A stretch of DNA of 64,000 nucleotides from Pyropia yezoensis (lineage: Eukaryota; Rhodophyta; Bangiophyceae; Bangiales; Bangiaceae), in contig CM020618.1 of NCBI GenBank assembly GCA_009829735.1, positions 30,108,894 through 30,172,893 of the forward strand, in the 5' to 3' direction. A program made the position numbers and the translations under genes. The first letter of the stretch is position 1; the number at the start of each line of letters is the position of its first letter. The notes under the pieces are model-generated. The model was given only the letters and a program-made list of their open reading frames with translations. It had not been told where the DNA came from and made no database searches. Of this stretch, positions 31,252 through 42,200 are shown in pieces.

Positions 31252-34200
31252 CTACCAAACGGACAGCACTTGCCGCTCCACCGCAAACACCCCCCCCCCC
31301 GCATCAAGGTTGCCTGTGGTGGGTGCCACCACCCATGGCAGCAGGCGGACAACCAGGTTAACTGGTCGCGGCGCGTAGGCCGCCACGGCCAGTAGGTTGT
31401 GGCGCTCTGTCAACAACCCGTCGGGGACGTAAAAGCTCGACTGGGGGCCGAGCGGCTCGATGAAACGGCCGACCAGCAGGCCGTTGACCCACAAGTGCGC
31501 CGACGCGGGTGCCCCGTCCAGGACCAGCCGCAGCGGGTACGCCAGGCCGCCACCCCTGCCACAGCCCGCCAGCTGGGCGCCCACCGAGGTCGCGGGGGCG
31601 TCAAAGTGGGCGCGCACCCACACGAGTCCCCCCCGGAGGGTCAGGGGAATGCTCAGGGTGGAGCCGGCGCCGGCGACGGCGCCAGCCAGGGGAGCCCACG
31701 CGGCGACGCCGCCGCCACTGGCAGCCGAAGCGGCCGAGAGGGAGGAGGCGGTGGCCTCGCTCTCGAGCGGCAGGCCAGACGTATTAAACGGGTCCCGCAG
31801 CTTGGTCACGTCCACCCCTGCGATATCCCACCGCTGGTCAGACGCAACGCGTGAGAGGCGAGCAGACAGGAGCCCCCGCCGATTGCGAACGTCGTTAAGG
31901 AGGAAGGGCGACCGGGACTGGCCAAGCGACTCAACAAGGATAACAACAGTGTGCTCCCCGTCGTCGCTGTCGGCGGACAGGTGGGGTGTCAGGTCGTGGG
32001 TTTTGCGGCCCGCGTAGTGGATGTCAGCAAAGTGCATGGCGCCCGCACTGATAGCGTTGTGGCTGTAGCAGACCTGGCCCGCAACTGCCGCGCCGTCCAC
32101 CCATACGGTGCCAACGTGGCGAACATTGATGGTGAGCTTGACACGCGGCTGCCGGCTGGCGCGTCGAGGCAGCCGGAAACGGAGCCGGTAAGCAATATGA
32201 CCGCTCGTGAAGTTATGGTACAGCGGGTTGCGGTCCGCATACGCAATGGGCATCCACGCCACGTCGGCCTCCCAGTCCACGGACCGAGAGAGCGGCTCGG
32301 AAAGCGGCACCGCATAGGTGGGGGATGACAGCAGGTCCCGCGACTGGGCCGACAAGGCGCCCGCACCGGGGGGGGGGGCGCCGGGGGACCCAGCAGGCGG
32401 CAGCACGTACAGGCCGGGGCATACGGCTAGTACGGTCGGCGGGAGAGGCACAAATGCCTCGGGCGGCCGCCCGTCCCCGCTGCCGGCACCGCCGACGGTG
32501 CCGAGCCCGCCGTCACCACCGGCATTGCCACTCTCCGCCGTGACCGCCGACAGGCGGCTGTCGACATCGGCAGGCGACCCGCCGCCGGGGCCACCGCTCA
32601 CACCCCGAAGGAGGTACACGGGGGCCGGCGCCGCCGGAGACGCGCCCCCCCCGGCAGCGACGCCGACCGTCAGCTCCCCCGACGCAGGGTCAAAGGCCAG
32701 GTCCTCTGCCCCCCCCCAGGCAACACCAAACCGCTGCGCCGCGGGACCCGGCGACTTGCCGTCTTGACCGGCGGCGACGACGGGAAAGTGGTGCGCCTCG
32801 ACGGCGCTGAGCTCGGCAGTCAGGGAATCCGCGTCCGCATCAGCCACGGTGAGGAGGCGGAAGAGGACGGGCGCGTCGGCCGTCGTCGCCGCCAGGCCGC
32901 CACTGCCGGCGGTGACGGCCACCACAACCCCACCGCGCCGGACGGACAGCGTGAAGCAGAGCCCCCCAATCTCTTCGGTAGACGCGACCAGGCTGACGGG
33001 CGCACCCCCAGCGTCGCCGACCCCCGGCGGCGCGCCCAGCGGCAGCTCGTCCAGCGGCACGCGCTGGCCAACGGGGATGGTCGCCCCCGGGTCGGCTGCG
33101 GACGCAGTCACAACGCCCGCCGACGAGCCGTCGACCGCCGCCCACGACACGGTCAAGGCGGTGGGCGCGGCCAGCCCGGACGTGTGAAAGACCACCACCC
33201 CCGCCTCGTCGGGTCGAACAGCGGCGGCCCACAGCTCAGCGCCCGCGTGGACGCCACGCAGCAGCACCGGCAGAGTGGACAGGTGGAGGGACAGGCCCAC
33301 CGCCAGCGGGAAGGTGGCGGGCAGAATGGCCGCCGCGCGGGGAGAGAGAGTGCCCCCAGCAACCACGCCCGACACGACCACCGAGTAGCGCACAGGGGGC
33401 CCAGTGTCCGCCCCAAAGTTGCGCAAGAACACGAAGGTCGGCCGCCGCGACGAGCCGTCCAGCACGGGCGGCGCGTCCCCGCTGCCCGCGGCAGCCACAA
33501 GCGGCGGTGCGCCACGCACGGGGATGGGCGCCTCGGCACGGCGGGCACACAACAGGAGCCCCCCCACAGACGCGGCCACCGCTTTGCTGTCCTCCAGCCG
33601 TGCGCACGCGGCGAGCCCCACGGCGGCAAACGAGCGCTGGAACAGCGAAACCCGCCTCAGCCGCCGCCCCCGCGAGGACAGCTTTCCATATTCCCGCACA
33701 AACGCAGAGTAGTCATACGACGTGTACACCTCCGTGTCACCAATGCACCCGTAATTCGTGCCGCCCGCGGACATGTACCAGTTTGCAATCGTCACCCCCT
33801 GCGCGGCAAGGGAGATGGCGAGCGTCGACGAAAAGGCGTCGCCAAAAAAGGTGTAGACGTCGTCGTAGCCGCGGGTGCGGGCCCACTGGTTGATCCAGCC
33901 GACTTGGCCTTCGGCCACAATCGGCGGCGCCGAAGACGCCGAGCCCCCAATGCGGTGCATGGTCCGCTCCAGGCCGTCGACAGCGCCCGCAAGGGAGGCG
34001 GTCGTCCACCCCACCGCGGGGGGGGCGGCGTAGCGGATTTCGGGGCGGAAGAGGCAGCGGGTCAGCGCGCCGTCGGCGCCGCCCACCCCCGTACCACCCA
34101 CCCCACACGTCACTTGCGTGCAAGCCGCGGCGCCTCCCAACTCCAACATCCCAACCTGGCACGACGAAGCGTCGCCGGACGCACAACCCGGCGTGAACGT

Positions 34201-35016
34201 AAAATACAGGTCAAAGCCGTAGAGGTCTGACCGGTAGGTGCGCTCGCCAAAGCGGGTGCCCCCCATCAACGCGCGCCGCGCGCGCTTGCCCGTCGCCCAC
34301 GAGCCCGCCGGGGAGTCGTCATTGTGGAAGAGCGGCACCGTGCACCCCGCCGTGCGCACCACGTCGGCCAGCAGCCGCACCTCATCGCTGAGCGACAGGT
34401 CAAGCCCGCCGAGTGTCTGGCGGAGCTCGTTCTCAACCTGCAGGGCCACCACACACCCCGTTGACGAGGCGGTGCGCTCGTGCGCGGCGATAAGCGGGAT
34501 GATGGCCGCGAGCCACTCGACGCACGCGGCGTGGAAGGAGGCGTCCCAACGCTTGACCATCCCCACCGGCGGGAGCCGCAGGTGGCGCACCAGCACATCT
34601 CGACGGGCGACCAGCCACGACGGGTAGCCACCCGACTGGACTTCGGCGCAGATGTAGGGCCCTGGCGCGGCAATGACCAGCAGCTGCAGCTCGGTGCACA
34701 GGGCGAGCAGGCGCGACACGTCGCGGTTGCCATCAAAGTGGTAGACGCCCGGCGCGGGGGAGTGGGCGCCCCAGTGAAAGTAGAGGCGGACGGCGTTGAA
34801 GCCGCCGGCACGGAGGCAAAGGAGGACGTCCCGCCAGCGGGACGCGTCGGGCAGCCGAAAGTAGTGCACCTCGGCACAGACGAGGAGCGTCGGCACCCCG
34901 TGGATGAGCAAGCAGTGCCGGTTCCAGTCCACCGTCTCGCCGTAGGTGGCGTGGTCGTATGCCGACGTCTCGGCCGAACGGGCCGCTGCGGGGGTGGGCG
35001 GCACGGTGGTCGCCAT
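31252..35016 (-). CDS. Glycoside hydrolase family 35 beta-galactosidase
   Basis: 1254 residues from the ATG at 35016 (MATTVPPTPAAARSAETS). Hydrolyses terminal beta-galactosides; in a red alga likely substrates are galactan-derived oligosaccharides (inference). The TIM-barrel carries the GH35 signatures HYFRLPDASRWRD, FNAVRLYFHWGAHSP and APGPYICAEVQSGGYPSWL, the acid/base Glu197 in ALQVENEL and the probable nucleophile Glu369 in PIVAEGQVGW. After about residue 450 come beta-rich domains and a C-terminal galactose-binding-like part (VWVDGAAV, LWVNGLLVGRF, QSSFYVPDGLL). The length exceeds most plant GH35 enzymes because of Gly/Ala-rich insertions. No signal peptide is seen from this start. The frame extends upstream to an ATG at 35367, but those 117 residues cross an inverted repeat and are Pro/Arg-rich, so I treat them as leader. 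Confidence 0.88.
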   Translation of the reverse strand: MATTVPPTPAAARSAETSAYDHATYGETVDWNRHCLLIHGVPTLLVCAEVHYFRLPDASRWRDVLLCLRAGGFNAVRLYFHWGAHSPAPGVYHFDGNRDVSRLLALCTELQLLVIAAPGPYICAEVQSGGYPSWLVARRDVLVRHLRLPPVGMVKRWDASFHAACVEWLAAIIPLIAAHERTASSTGCVVALQVENELRQTLGGLDLSLSDEVRLLADVVRTAGCTVPLFHNDDSPAGSWATGKRARRALMGGTRFGERTYRSDLYGFDLYFTFTPGCASGDASSCQVGMLELGGAAACTQVTCGVGGTGVGGADGALTRCLFRPEIRYAAPPAVGWTTASLAGAVDGLERTMHRIGGSASSAPPIVAEGQVGWINQWARTRGYDDVYTFFGDAFSSTLAISLAAQGVTIANWYMSAGGTNYGCIGDTEVYTSYDYSAFVREYGKLSSRGRRLRRVSLFQRSFAAVGLAACARLEDSKAVAASVGGLLLCARRAEAPIPVRGAPPLVAAAGSGDAPPVLDGSSRRPTFVFLRNFGADTGPPVRYSVVVSGVVAGGTLSPRAAAILPATFPLAVGLSLHLSTLPVLLRGVHAGAELWAAAVRPDEAGVVVFHTSGLAAPTALTVSWAAVDGSSAGVVTASAADPGATIPVGQRVPLDELPLGAPPGVGDAGGAPVSLVASTEEIGGLCFTLSVRRGGVVVAVTAGSGGLAATTADAPVLFRLLTVADADADSLTAELSAVEAHHFPVVAAGQDGKSPGPAAQRFGVAWGGAEDLAFDPASGELTVGVAAGGGASPAAPAPVYLLRGVSGGPGGGSPADVDSRLSAVTAESGNAGGDGGLGTVGGAGSGDGRPPEAFVPLPPTVLAVCPGLYVLPPAGSPGAPPPGAGALSAQSRDLLSSPTYAVPLSEPLSRSVDWEADVAWMPIAYADRNPLYHNFTSGHIAYRLRFRLPRRASRQPRVKLTINVRHVGTVWVDGAAVAGQVCYSHNAISAGAMHFADIHYAGRKTHDLTPHLSADSDDGEHTVVILVESLGQSRSPFLLNDVRNRRGLLSARLSRVASDQRWDIAGVDVTKLRDPFNTSGLPLESEATASSLSAASAASGGGVAAWAPLAGAVAGAGSTLSIPLTLRGGLVWVRAHFDAPATSVGAQLAGCGRGGGLAYPLRLVLDGAPASAHLWVNGLLVGRFIEPLGPQSSFYVPDGLLTERHNLLAVAAYAPRPVNLVVRLLPWVVAPTTGNLDAGGGVFAVERQVLSVW

Positions 35017-35199
35017 GTCCACCAGTGGAGCACCCCTGGCCGAGGGTGGGGGGTGGGGGGAAGGGGTCACTGAGAGCCTCCCAGAGAAGGGGACGCGGCC
35101 GGGAGGGCGGCCGCCAAACGCCCCGCCGCGACCGTCACGCCCACCGTGGCAGGCCGGGGGTGGCGAGCGGTGGGCTCGCTCGGGCAGGCAAGCTGCAGG

Positions 35200-35326
35200 C
35201 ACCCTTGGTGGCGCGCGCGGCGTGGCGGGAGCGGCGGGACGCTGTCGGATGCAGCTGCAGCTGCACGTGGGCGCGCGACGACAGCGTCCCGCCGCTCCCG
35301 GCGCACCGCGCGCCCCACCAAGGGTG
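35200..35326. repeat. Long inverted repeat (48-bp arms, 31-bp loop)
   Basis: 35200-35247 and 35279-35326 are near-perfect reverse complements (a few mismatches mid-arm), separated by a loop containing the palindrome GCAGCTGCAGCTGC. It lies 184-310 bases upstream of the beta-galactosidase ATG and could form a stable hairpin or be a small foldback element. Confidence 0.85.
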
Positions 35327-35552
35327 GGGGCGTGGCGGGGAGAGGGTGGCCGTCTCGCACGGTGCATCCCTTGTTTACAGCAGGCGGTGCGCTACATACC
35401 GCTGCCAGGCGCTGTTCGTCCACCAAAGCTGGCGTCCGAAGCAGCAGGGTTGGTGGGGGGTCGATTCGGATTCGGATTCGGGTTCGCGAATACGGTGGAT
35501 TCGCCCGAACTCTGGAAGCGTTCCACCCGAACGACACATGCAATGAGAACAC

Positions 35553-36008
35553 GTGGCGACCAATTGGTCACGTGTAAGCGTACTTGACAGAAGGGGCATG
35601 ACTGGTCTAGCAATGAGTGGTGAGGCGCGCCAGGCCAGAGAGCTACGAGAGGTACGCCGTATCCGCAAGGACAAGGTAGTAGCTGCCGTGGGAACTCCCC
35701 AGGGTACCTCATCTACTTCCCAAGTCGGGAAGACTCCTCCGGGAACTGACCATCGGTGTCGGAACTGCAACGCCGATGGACACTGGGCATATGATTGCCC
35801 TATTTTGAGTAAACGCATTCAACAACTCGTTAAGAACGCGAGTAAGAAGACGGCTTCGAACGAAGTACGTTCACGCCGCGAGGGTGGACCTCGACCGGTA
35901 GTGGTGGTCGCCACACCCTCGGCGGAGGTGGCGGACACGTCGTCCTCGGACTCGTCGTCTTCCCCTTCGCCCTCGGATTCCGACGCCAAGTCGGCGGGAA
36001 ACGAATGA
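35553..36008 (+). pseudogene. Element B: C-terminal gag fragment with zinc knuckle
   Basis: The frame has a CCHC zinc knuckle (CRNCNADGHWAYDCP), then an acidic/Ser-rich tail ending KSAGNE-stop. No capsid domain or 5' LTR lies upstream; the beta-galactosidase leader is directly adjacent, so element B is 5'-truncated. The first ATGs in frame are 35598 and 35613. The last codons contain GGGAAAC (35996-36002) and the protease frame follows in -1. Gag of Ty3/gypsy elements packages RNA in virus-like particles; this copy cannot be complete. Confidence 0.8.
35996..36002 (+). promoter_or_regulatory. -1 frameshift slippery heptamer GGGAAAC (element B)
   Basis: In the gag frame it reads G GGA AAC, followed by GAA TGA. 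After a 6-base spacer there is an 11-bp stem with one bulged A (CCGTTG-GAGCT at 36009-36019 pairs with AGCTC-A-CAACGG at 36030-36041). The -1 frame is open into the protease. Confidence 0.75.
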
Positions 36009-36508
36009 CCGTTGGAGCTGGCCGTCCTAAGCTCACAACGGCAGCCTCGGCCAAGTGGGTCAAAAGGACGACCCAACCCTGCCGGATACTGCGGCGACCT
36101 AAGGGAGTCCACCCACCTCGGGTAGGACGCCCCAAGAACGTAAACCCACGTCGGGTCATCGCGGTGCAGACGGGTGAGAACTTCCAGGTGGCTGGCCGGG
36201 TGCAACCAGCCCCCGGCCGTGCCTTTGGTGCCCGTATCGTACTTGATACCGGTTCAGGAGCCTCCTTGATACGCTAGTCGCTCTTACCCAAGGAGGTGAA
36301 GCTCCAACGCTGGAGGTCCAAGGCCGACCGTATGATTGACATGAATGGTGGGGTACTTCCCATTGTTGGTGCCGTAACCCTACCAACTAGGTTGGGGTCC
36401 CATGACGTCGACGTGACCTATGGAGTAGTCGAGAACATATCGGTACCCCTGCTTCTGGGTACCCCTTATGTTGTAACACAAGTGCCTCTGATTTGTGGCC
36501 CGGAGTAT
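36005..36508 (+). pseudogene. Element B: protease region of pol, broken
   Basis: The -1 frame from the gag end encodes a retropepsin with the active-site motif IVLDTGSGASLIR. An in-frame TAG follows at 36275-36277, and the frame then resumes as LLPKEVKLQRW to VPLLLGTPYV. Coding is cut at 36508 by insertion of element A and resumes at 47233 with VKLTNGETIPILGK. The stop and the insertion make it non-functional. Confidence 0.8.
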
Positions 36509-36871
36509 TGTAGCAATATGGTTGTCCGTATTGTGACCCTAATATTAGGGGGGCTACTTCTAATCCTTGGCTTTCAATTTGAGAGTCCGTACTGGTCACG
36601 GTATCTATAAGTTACGTATGACCAGAGGGACTTGCATCTTGGGGTGGAGGGTAGTTAGTAGTGTCTCCGAGGGTTTATAACGAGGGGGCCGGTGGCGAAT
36701 CCACCGCCGGCCAAGGTAGAACAACAAACCCCTCCCATTTGGGCTCCCATCTTGGTCCCGTGGCTTGCGCTCCAAGGACAGCAACCTTGGCCTCCCGGTG
36801 ACGTTGGTGCCGATCCCCCTTGGTGAGTGTTCCCTGAGAGTGGACGTGCGACGGATTCCTATTGTGCTACA
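36509..36871 (+). repeat. Element A 5' LTR
   Basis: 363 bp, TGTAGCAATATGG to ATTGTGCTACA. It contains a TATA-like TTTATAAC at 36674-36681, the likely transcription start region of the element. Confidence 0.95.
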
Positions 36872-36872
36872 T

Positions 36873-36889
36873 TGGTGGAGCAGCAGGGG
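36873..36889 (+). promoter_or_regulatory. Element A primer-binding site
   Basis: TGGTGGAGCAGCAGGGG begins one base after the LTR; TGG complements the CCA end of a tRNA. The tRNA is not identified. Confidence 0.65.
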
Positions 36890-37096
36890 ACGGGTTTCCG
36901 TCACCCTTGTGGTGACGCCGTCTTCGGCCCTGGCACACGGATAGGGATCCGGTCCTTTTCTTGCACTCGTGGTGTTGCGACCTGATCGATTGTGTTGAGT
37001 TTTTACCTTTGACTGTGATCTACTGTTACTCTCCCCAATCTACCCCCTCGCTCTCTTATTCGTGGTGATTGTTACGTCGGTCGACTGATTGTGACG

Positions 37097-39280
37097 ATGT
37101 CTACCCAAGAGACGGGGAACGTTCAAGATGACGGATCGGCGTCGACGCCGACCCCGGAGGTGACTACGGGAACTGGGATCGGGAACCCGATCGACAACAT
37201 TGAGACGCCAATGCTTTCCGGTGCCGGATCGACGTTTGGCACGGCTCGGACGGCAGGAGGCGGGGGTCCGCCTCAACTGTCATCGACCGACCTCACTCCG
37301 CCGCCTCCTTCACCAGGGGATTCCCTGATGGCATCATTGGCCCGCATCGAGGCCCGGTTTTCCGGGCTCGACGCCCGTCAAGATCGGACGGAGGACGCAA
37401 TGGCAGTGTTGATGTCAACACGCCACACGACGGGACCCCGACGTGTTCCTCCCACACCGGTACGGTTCGAACCGGCCGGACTACTTTCGGAGTCCACCAG
37501 GGTCAACCCCGGTGTTGCTACTCCTGGACAACCCCCGGACACAATGGGGTATGGATCCGACTCGTCGGCAGAGTTGGAACGGAGTCACACGGAGCGATAC
37601 GCTCGGAGCACCCGAAGCGGCCTCCGCGGACACGACCCGGCGGATACCTACGCCGGTGGAGAGTCGGTTATTGGGGGAGGGGGTACCCTCTCACAGTACC
37701 CCCACGACGACGGAGGCCAGGCAACTCGGGTTCCCGAGGTGCCGACGCCTGAAGTACCATCTTCAGTGGTGGAAGCTATGACCGCGCAGGTAACTGCGAG
37801 CCTACTGAAGCGGATGGAGTCCGATGAGTTTGCTCATCAACTGGCTAAGCGACTGGATATCCAGGACGCCGACACGGAGATCGTCAACGAGGTCTTCCGG
37901 TCGGTACTGACTCCCGAACGTTATCGTTTGGAGGACCGCTCTACCACCGTATCGGAATCGATGCGTAATACGTTGCATCGGGCGATCCGCTCTATGCAGA
38001 CCCTTATGAAGGGAGTCCCTATGTTCGGGGGGCCGAACGGACGCCCGTTGGCAGTCATCGGCTTCTTGACTAGCTTCGAGGCAGCCGCGGACAAGGCGCT
38101 CGTCAACGAGGGGCTGGCCCTGGAGATCCTCCCGTTCTTTGTTGATGAACGGGTGCGAGGCATTCTTCGCCAGGCATCCCCGATGCCGGGAATGAGGGTT
38201 GCGGCCACCCCCATGGATTACCGTGGGATTCTCAAGGAGCTGCTGAGCAGTTACCTCAGTGAGGACAAGAGCGAGGACCACTACCGGGCCCTGCGCACGG
38301 CGACCGCCCAGAGCTGGGAGGATGAGGAGATGTTTGGACGCCGGATCCAAGAGCTCGACTACGAGCTAGGGAAGCTCCTCGGTGAAGGGGAACTACGGGC
38401 CATCCTGTTCGCAGGAGTACCCAACTACGTGCGGATATCCGCTCGGGGAGCCAATACGGCGCGGACCAACTTCAGTCGACTGATGCATATGTGCAAGTCC
38501 CTAGGGGACGCCTACCGGGTTCTACACCCGGAATGTGCCTTGGCCCCGAAGCCCAAGGGTGAGGGAGGCAAGCCCAGTCTTACCCCGGTACCGAGGCAAG
38601 AGAAGGTGGAACGTAAGGCCGCACCAGTACTGGTGGCGACCGAACATCCCCCTATTGGTGAGGAGGAACCTCTAGTTGACCAACAGGGCCACCTGTTGCT
38701 ACCGGCGACGCCGGTGATTGATGAGCACGGTACGGTAGCGTACATTGCCCCGGCGGGGACCCAGTTTCAGGTCAGCGAGGGCACGGGACGTCGCGTCCCG
38801 TACGTACGGACTACGGGGTACTCCCCGGTGACGGGTAACCCTCATCAACCCTTGCCAACATGGGCGGTGCGCACGGAGGCACCCCCGCAGATTGCGGGCC
38901 GACCCAACCGGTTGGGGGAGTCCATGTTCCGGTTGACCCAAGGACCCAAGGCCTACCAGGGAGCAGGCACTCGGGCGCCCGAGGGAGGCAACCGCAGCTA
39001 CGGGGCTACCCCGATGCGAACTCAAGGGGGGACCGGCACGTCCGGATGTATGTTGTGTGGGGATCCCCAACACTGGGTGTCTTCCTGCCCACTCATCCCC
39101 GAGGAGTCTCGGCGGGCAGCGGCGCAACGCAAGGCATCCACCGGGGGGTATCCCGCCAGAGCACCCGGACCCGCACCGGGTAGGCAGCCAGCTCCAGGTG
39201 GAGTACTGGCCGTCGAGGAGGCACCTCCTCAGCCGGATGTCCCGGCGGACAGCACCCCACCAAGGGCGGGAAACGAGTAA
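37097..39280 (+). CDS. gag: Element A gag polyprotein
   Basis: 727 residues from the ATG at 37097 (MSTQETGNVQDDG); a GTG two codons upstream was not chosen. The N-terminal third is Pro/Ser/Gly-rich. A helical capsid-like region lies around residues 260-480 (for example LTPERYRLEDRS, LKELLSSYLSEDKSEDHYR). A CCHC zinc knuckle CMLCGDPQHWVSSCP lies near residue 650, and a basic, Pro-rich tail ends RAGNE. It forms the particle and binds element RNA. The stop at 39278-39280 is one codon after GGGAAAC, so a fraction of ribosomes should continue into pol. Confidence 0.9.
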   Translation: MSTQETGNVQDDGSASTPTPEVTTGTGIGNPIDNIETPMLSGAGSTFGTARTAGGGGPPQLSSTDLTPPPPSPGDSLMASLARIEARFSGLDARQDRTEDAMAVLMSTRHTTGPRRVPPTPVRFEPAGLLSESTRVNPGVATPGQPPDTMGYGSDSSAELERSHTERYARSTRSGLRGHDPADTYAGGESVIGGGGTLSQYPHDDGGQATRVPEVPTPEVPSSVVEAMTAQVTASLLKRMESDEFAHQLAKRLDIQDADTEIVNEVFRSVLTPERYRLEDRSTTVSESMRNTLHRAIRSMQTLMKGVPMFGGPNGRPLAVIGFLTSFEAAADKALVNEGLALEILPFFVDERVRGILRQASPMPGMRVAATPMDYRGILKELLSSYLSEDKSEDHYRALRTATAQSWEDEEMFGRRIQELDYELGKLLGEGELRAILFAGVPNYVRISARGANTARTNFSRLMHMCKSLGDAYRVLHPECALAPKPKGEGGKPSLTPVPRQEKVERKAAPVLVATEHPPIGEEEPLVDQQGHLLLPATPVIDEHGTVAYIAPAGTQFQVSEGTGRRVPYVRTTGYSPVTGNPHQPLPTWAVRTEAPPQIAGRPNRLGESMFRLTQGPKAYQGAGTRAPEGGNRSYGATPMRTQGGTGTSGCMLCGDPQHWVSSCPLIPEESRRAAAQRKASTGGYPARAPGPAPGRQPAPGGVLAVEEAPPQPDVPADSTPPRAGNE
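39268..39274 (+). promoter_or_regulatory. -1 frameshift slippery heptamer GGGAAAC (element A)
   Basis: Reads G GGA AAC GAG TAA in the gag frame. The -1 frame (GGG AAA CGA GTA AGA GGA AGG ATG) runs open into pol. A CCGGGG/CCCCGG stem (39293-39298 with 39325-39330) lies 18 bases further on. Confidence 0.75.
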
Positions 39281-39288
39281 GAGGAAGG

Positions 39289-42200
39289 ATGACCGGGGGG
39301 CGCTGGGGTAACCCAAGCAAGCCACCCCGGAGTACCGCGGGGAAAGCCCCACGGAGAGCGCGGTTGAGCCGACGCCGCATCAACCCCCGGGTACACCTTC
39401 CGGCCCCGACGACACGGCGTCAGGGGATTGATGACCAACCTCCAAGGTTGGGAGGAGAGGACGGGAAGCCCCGTCACATGGAACCAGACACGGGCCCTGT
39501 TCAGGATGCCCGAGCTACACCGGATATCGGTGTAGGCCACGTACTGTTCACCTTGGAGAACTTCAAGGTATCAGCTACACTGGGGGTTGACCCCCAGTCG
39601 ACACGATCGTACTACCCTGTACTGGATACAGGGGCTGGACCCAACCTTATCCGGAAGGACACCCTCCCGGACAAGTGGCTTCCGCGAGTCAGAGTGACTC
39701 GGGGACCCACCATCAAGGATGCGAATGGTCGCCTCATTCGTACGACCGCAGCGATGTCGCTGCGGGTTACCATCGGGGAACTCACTACGGAAGTCGACTT
39801 CCTGGTGTGTGAGACCCTATCGGTGCCCTGCATACTGGGGTGCACCTTCATCAACGTTCACGTCGATGCAATCCGGCCAGGCCGGAGGACCGTCGAGCTT
39901 CAAGAAGCCGACGGAACGAAGCGAGGACATACGGCTATCGTCAGGGACCTGACGCTACATGGGAGCCACGTTAACGTGGCTGAGGTGTACGCAAGCGTCG
40001 AGCCGAAGACACTTCGGTTGGCCAAGCGAACTCGCTTTGAGCCGTTGTCGGAGACAGTCCTCCCGGTTAACTGTGACCTCGCAGGCATCTGCAGAGTCAA
40101 GTCCAACCTGCGGACGTACAAGCGCCATGGGTTGACCATGGCCAACGGTCTCATAGACCTCCCAGCAGGAGGGTCGTCCCTCCTAGTGATGGCGAACTAT
40201 CGCCGTAAGGCAGTCACCCTCCCGAAGGGAACTATCCTCGGGATTGCCGAGCTCTACGAAGGAGATATCCTTACCCCTGACAAGGAAGGTCAAGTGGAAC
40301 CACTTGAGGTGCTGGCGGCCGCCGAGACCACCGAGCGACAGCAACCCGATGACGGGAAGCCTAGCCCATCGGCGGCTCCGGCGGACATGCCGCCAAAGGA
40401 CCAAGAAGCACTGAAGGCCCTGGCCGAGGCTGACCTCGACCACCTTCCCCCTTCGGTTGCCGAAGGGGTACGACGGATGCTAAGGAAGCATGACGTCATG
40501 TGGACAGGCGGGGCCTTGGGTACCATTGGGGCAACCCAACATCGTATAGACCTGGTACCAGGCGCACGACCCGCCCGGTCACAACCGCACCGAGCGGGAC
40601 CTATGCAACGAGAGATCGTTGATGGAGAAGTGAAGAGGATGAGCGAAGCGAAGGTGATACGTCCTTCGATGTCGGAGTGGGGTGCCCCAGTCGTTATCGT
40701 ACCGAAAAAGGATCAAACCCCTCGATTTTGCATCGATTATCGACGCCTCAACTTGGTTACCAAGAAGGACTCCTACCCTTTACCAAGGATGGATGAATGC
40801 ATCGACTCCCTGGGGGAAGCTACGGTGTTTACCACCATCGACTGCAATGCCGGATACTGGCAGATCCCGGTGGCGGACGAGGATATCCCCAAGACGGCAT
40901 TCGTCTGTCACAGTGGAGTGTACGAGTTCCTAACGATGCCCTTCGGATTGTCCAACGCCCCCGCTACATTCCAGCGGGCTATCGACATTATACTGTCGGG
41001 GGTGAAGTGGCGTAACTGCCTAGTGTATCTCGATGACGTTATCGTCTTCTCGCGTAACATGGATGACCATGTGCAACATGTGGACGAGGTACTCACCCTC
41101 TTGCGGAACGCCGGGGTAACCCTGCGTCTGAAGAAGTGCGCCTTCTTCCAACAGACGGTCGAGTATCTGGGCCACCAGATCACACCTGGTAAACTAGGGG
41201 TACTCGAAGCCAATACCCGGGCACTCCGGGATGCCCGGTTCCCTAACACCCAGACACAGCTCAAGAGCTTCCTGGGAATGTGCAATGTATACCGACGGTT
41301 CGTCAAGGACTTCGCTCGGATAGCTAAACCGTTAACGGTTCTTACGAGCAGTACCTTGCCCAAGGTACTCCAGCCCCCTTCGCCTAGCGAAGAGGAGGCA
41401 TTCGAGTCGCTGAAGCGAGCCCTACTATCCCCACCCGTCCTTGCGTTACCGCACAGACGGGGGACCTTCGTCATCGATGTCGATGCGTGTGATACAAAAG
41501 TGGGATGCACCCTGTTGCAGGGAGAGACGTTGATCGGTACCGATAACGTTATCCCGGACCTACGTCCGGTAGGGTACTTCAGCCGGACACTCAACCCGGC
41601 TGAGCGTAACTATAGTGCCACCGAGCGTGAGTGCCTCGGAGTTATATGGGCAGTGCAACTGCTCCGTCCATACCTGGAGGGCTCCAGGTTCATCGTGAGG
41701 TCCGACCACGAACCCCTACGATGGCTCCTCAACCTTGGTGACAAGGATTCCGATAGCCATGGGAGGCTAGCCCGATGGAGGTTGAAGATGGCCGAGCACG
41801 ACTACCGTACCGTGTATAAGGCTGGGTCAACCCACCATCTCGGAGACGCATTGTCTCGACTCGACACACCGAGCGGGGATACCCGCCCGGTGGACGAGGA
41901 CATTCCGGTGGTACCGGTCTGCATGGTGGGTAATGCTACCCAGGGTATGGTTGACCATACCATGGCACACCTTGCATGCCCACTGACCCTCGCGGACTTC
42001 CGCGAGGCACAAGCCAATGACGACGACTGTAGACGTCATCGCGCTAACCTCCTGGCCGGTACGGCCGGCATCTTCTCCGAGAACGAAGACGGACTCATAT
42101 ACCGGCGGGCACCCGCCGATGGACGACATCAAGTCGTAGTTCCCGTGTCCTTACGGCAAGCCGTCATGGAACGAGAACACGAGAACCCCACAGCCGGACA

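Noticed and set aside
32764..34230. 488-codon plus-strand frame across the beta-galactosidase gene
   Set aside because: It is antisense to a clear GH35 domain, Arg/Gly-rich, and without homology.
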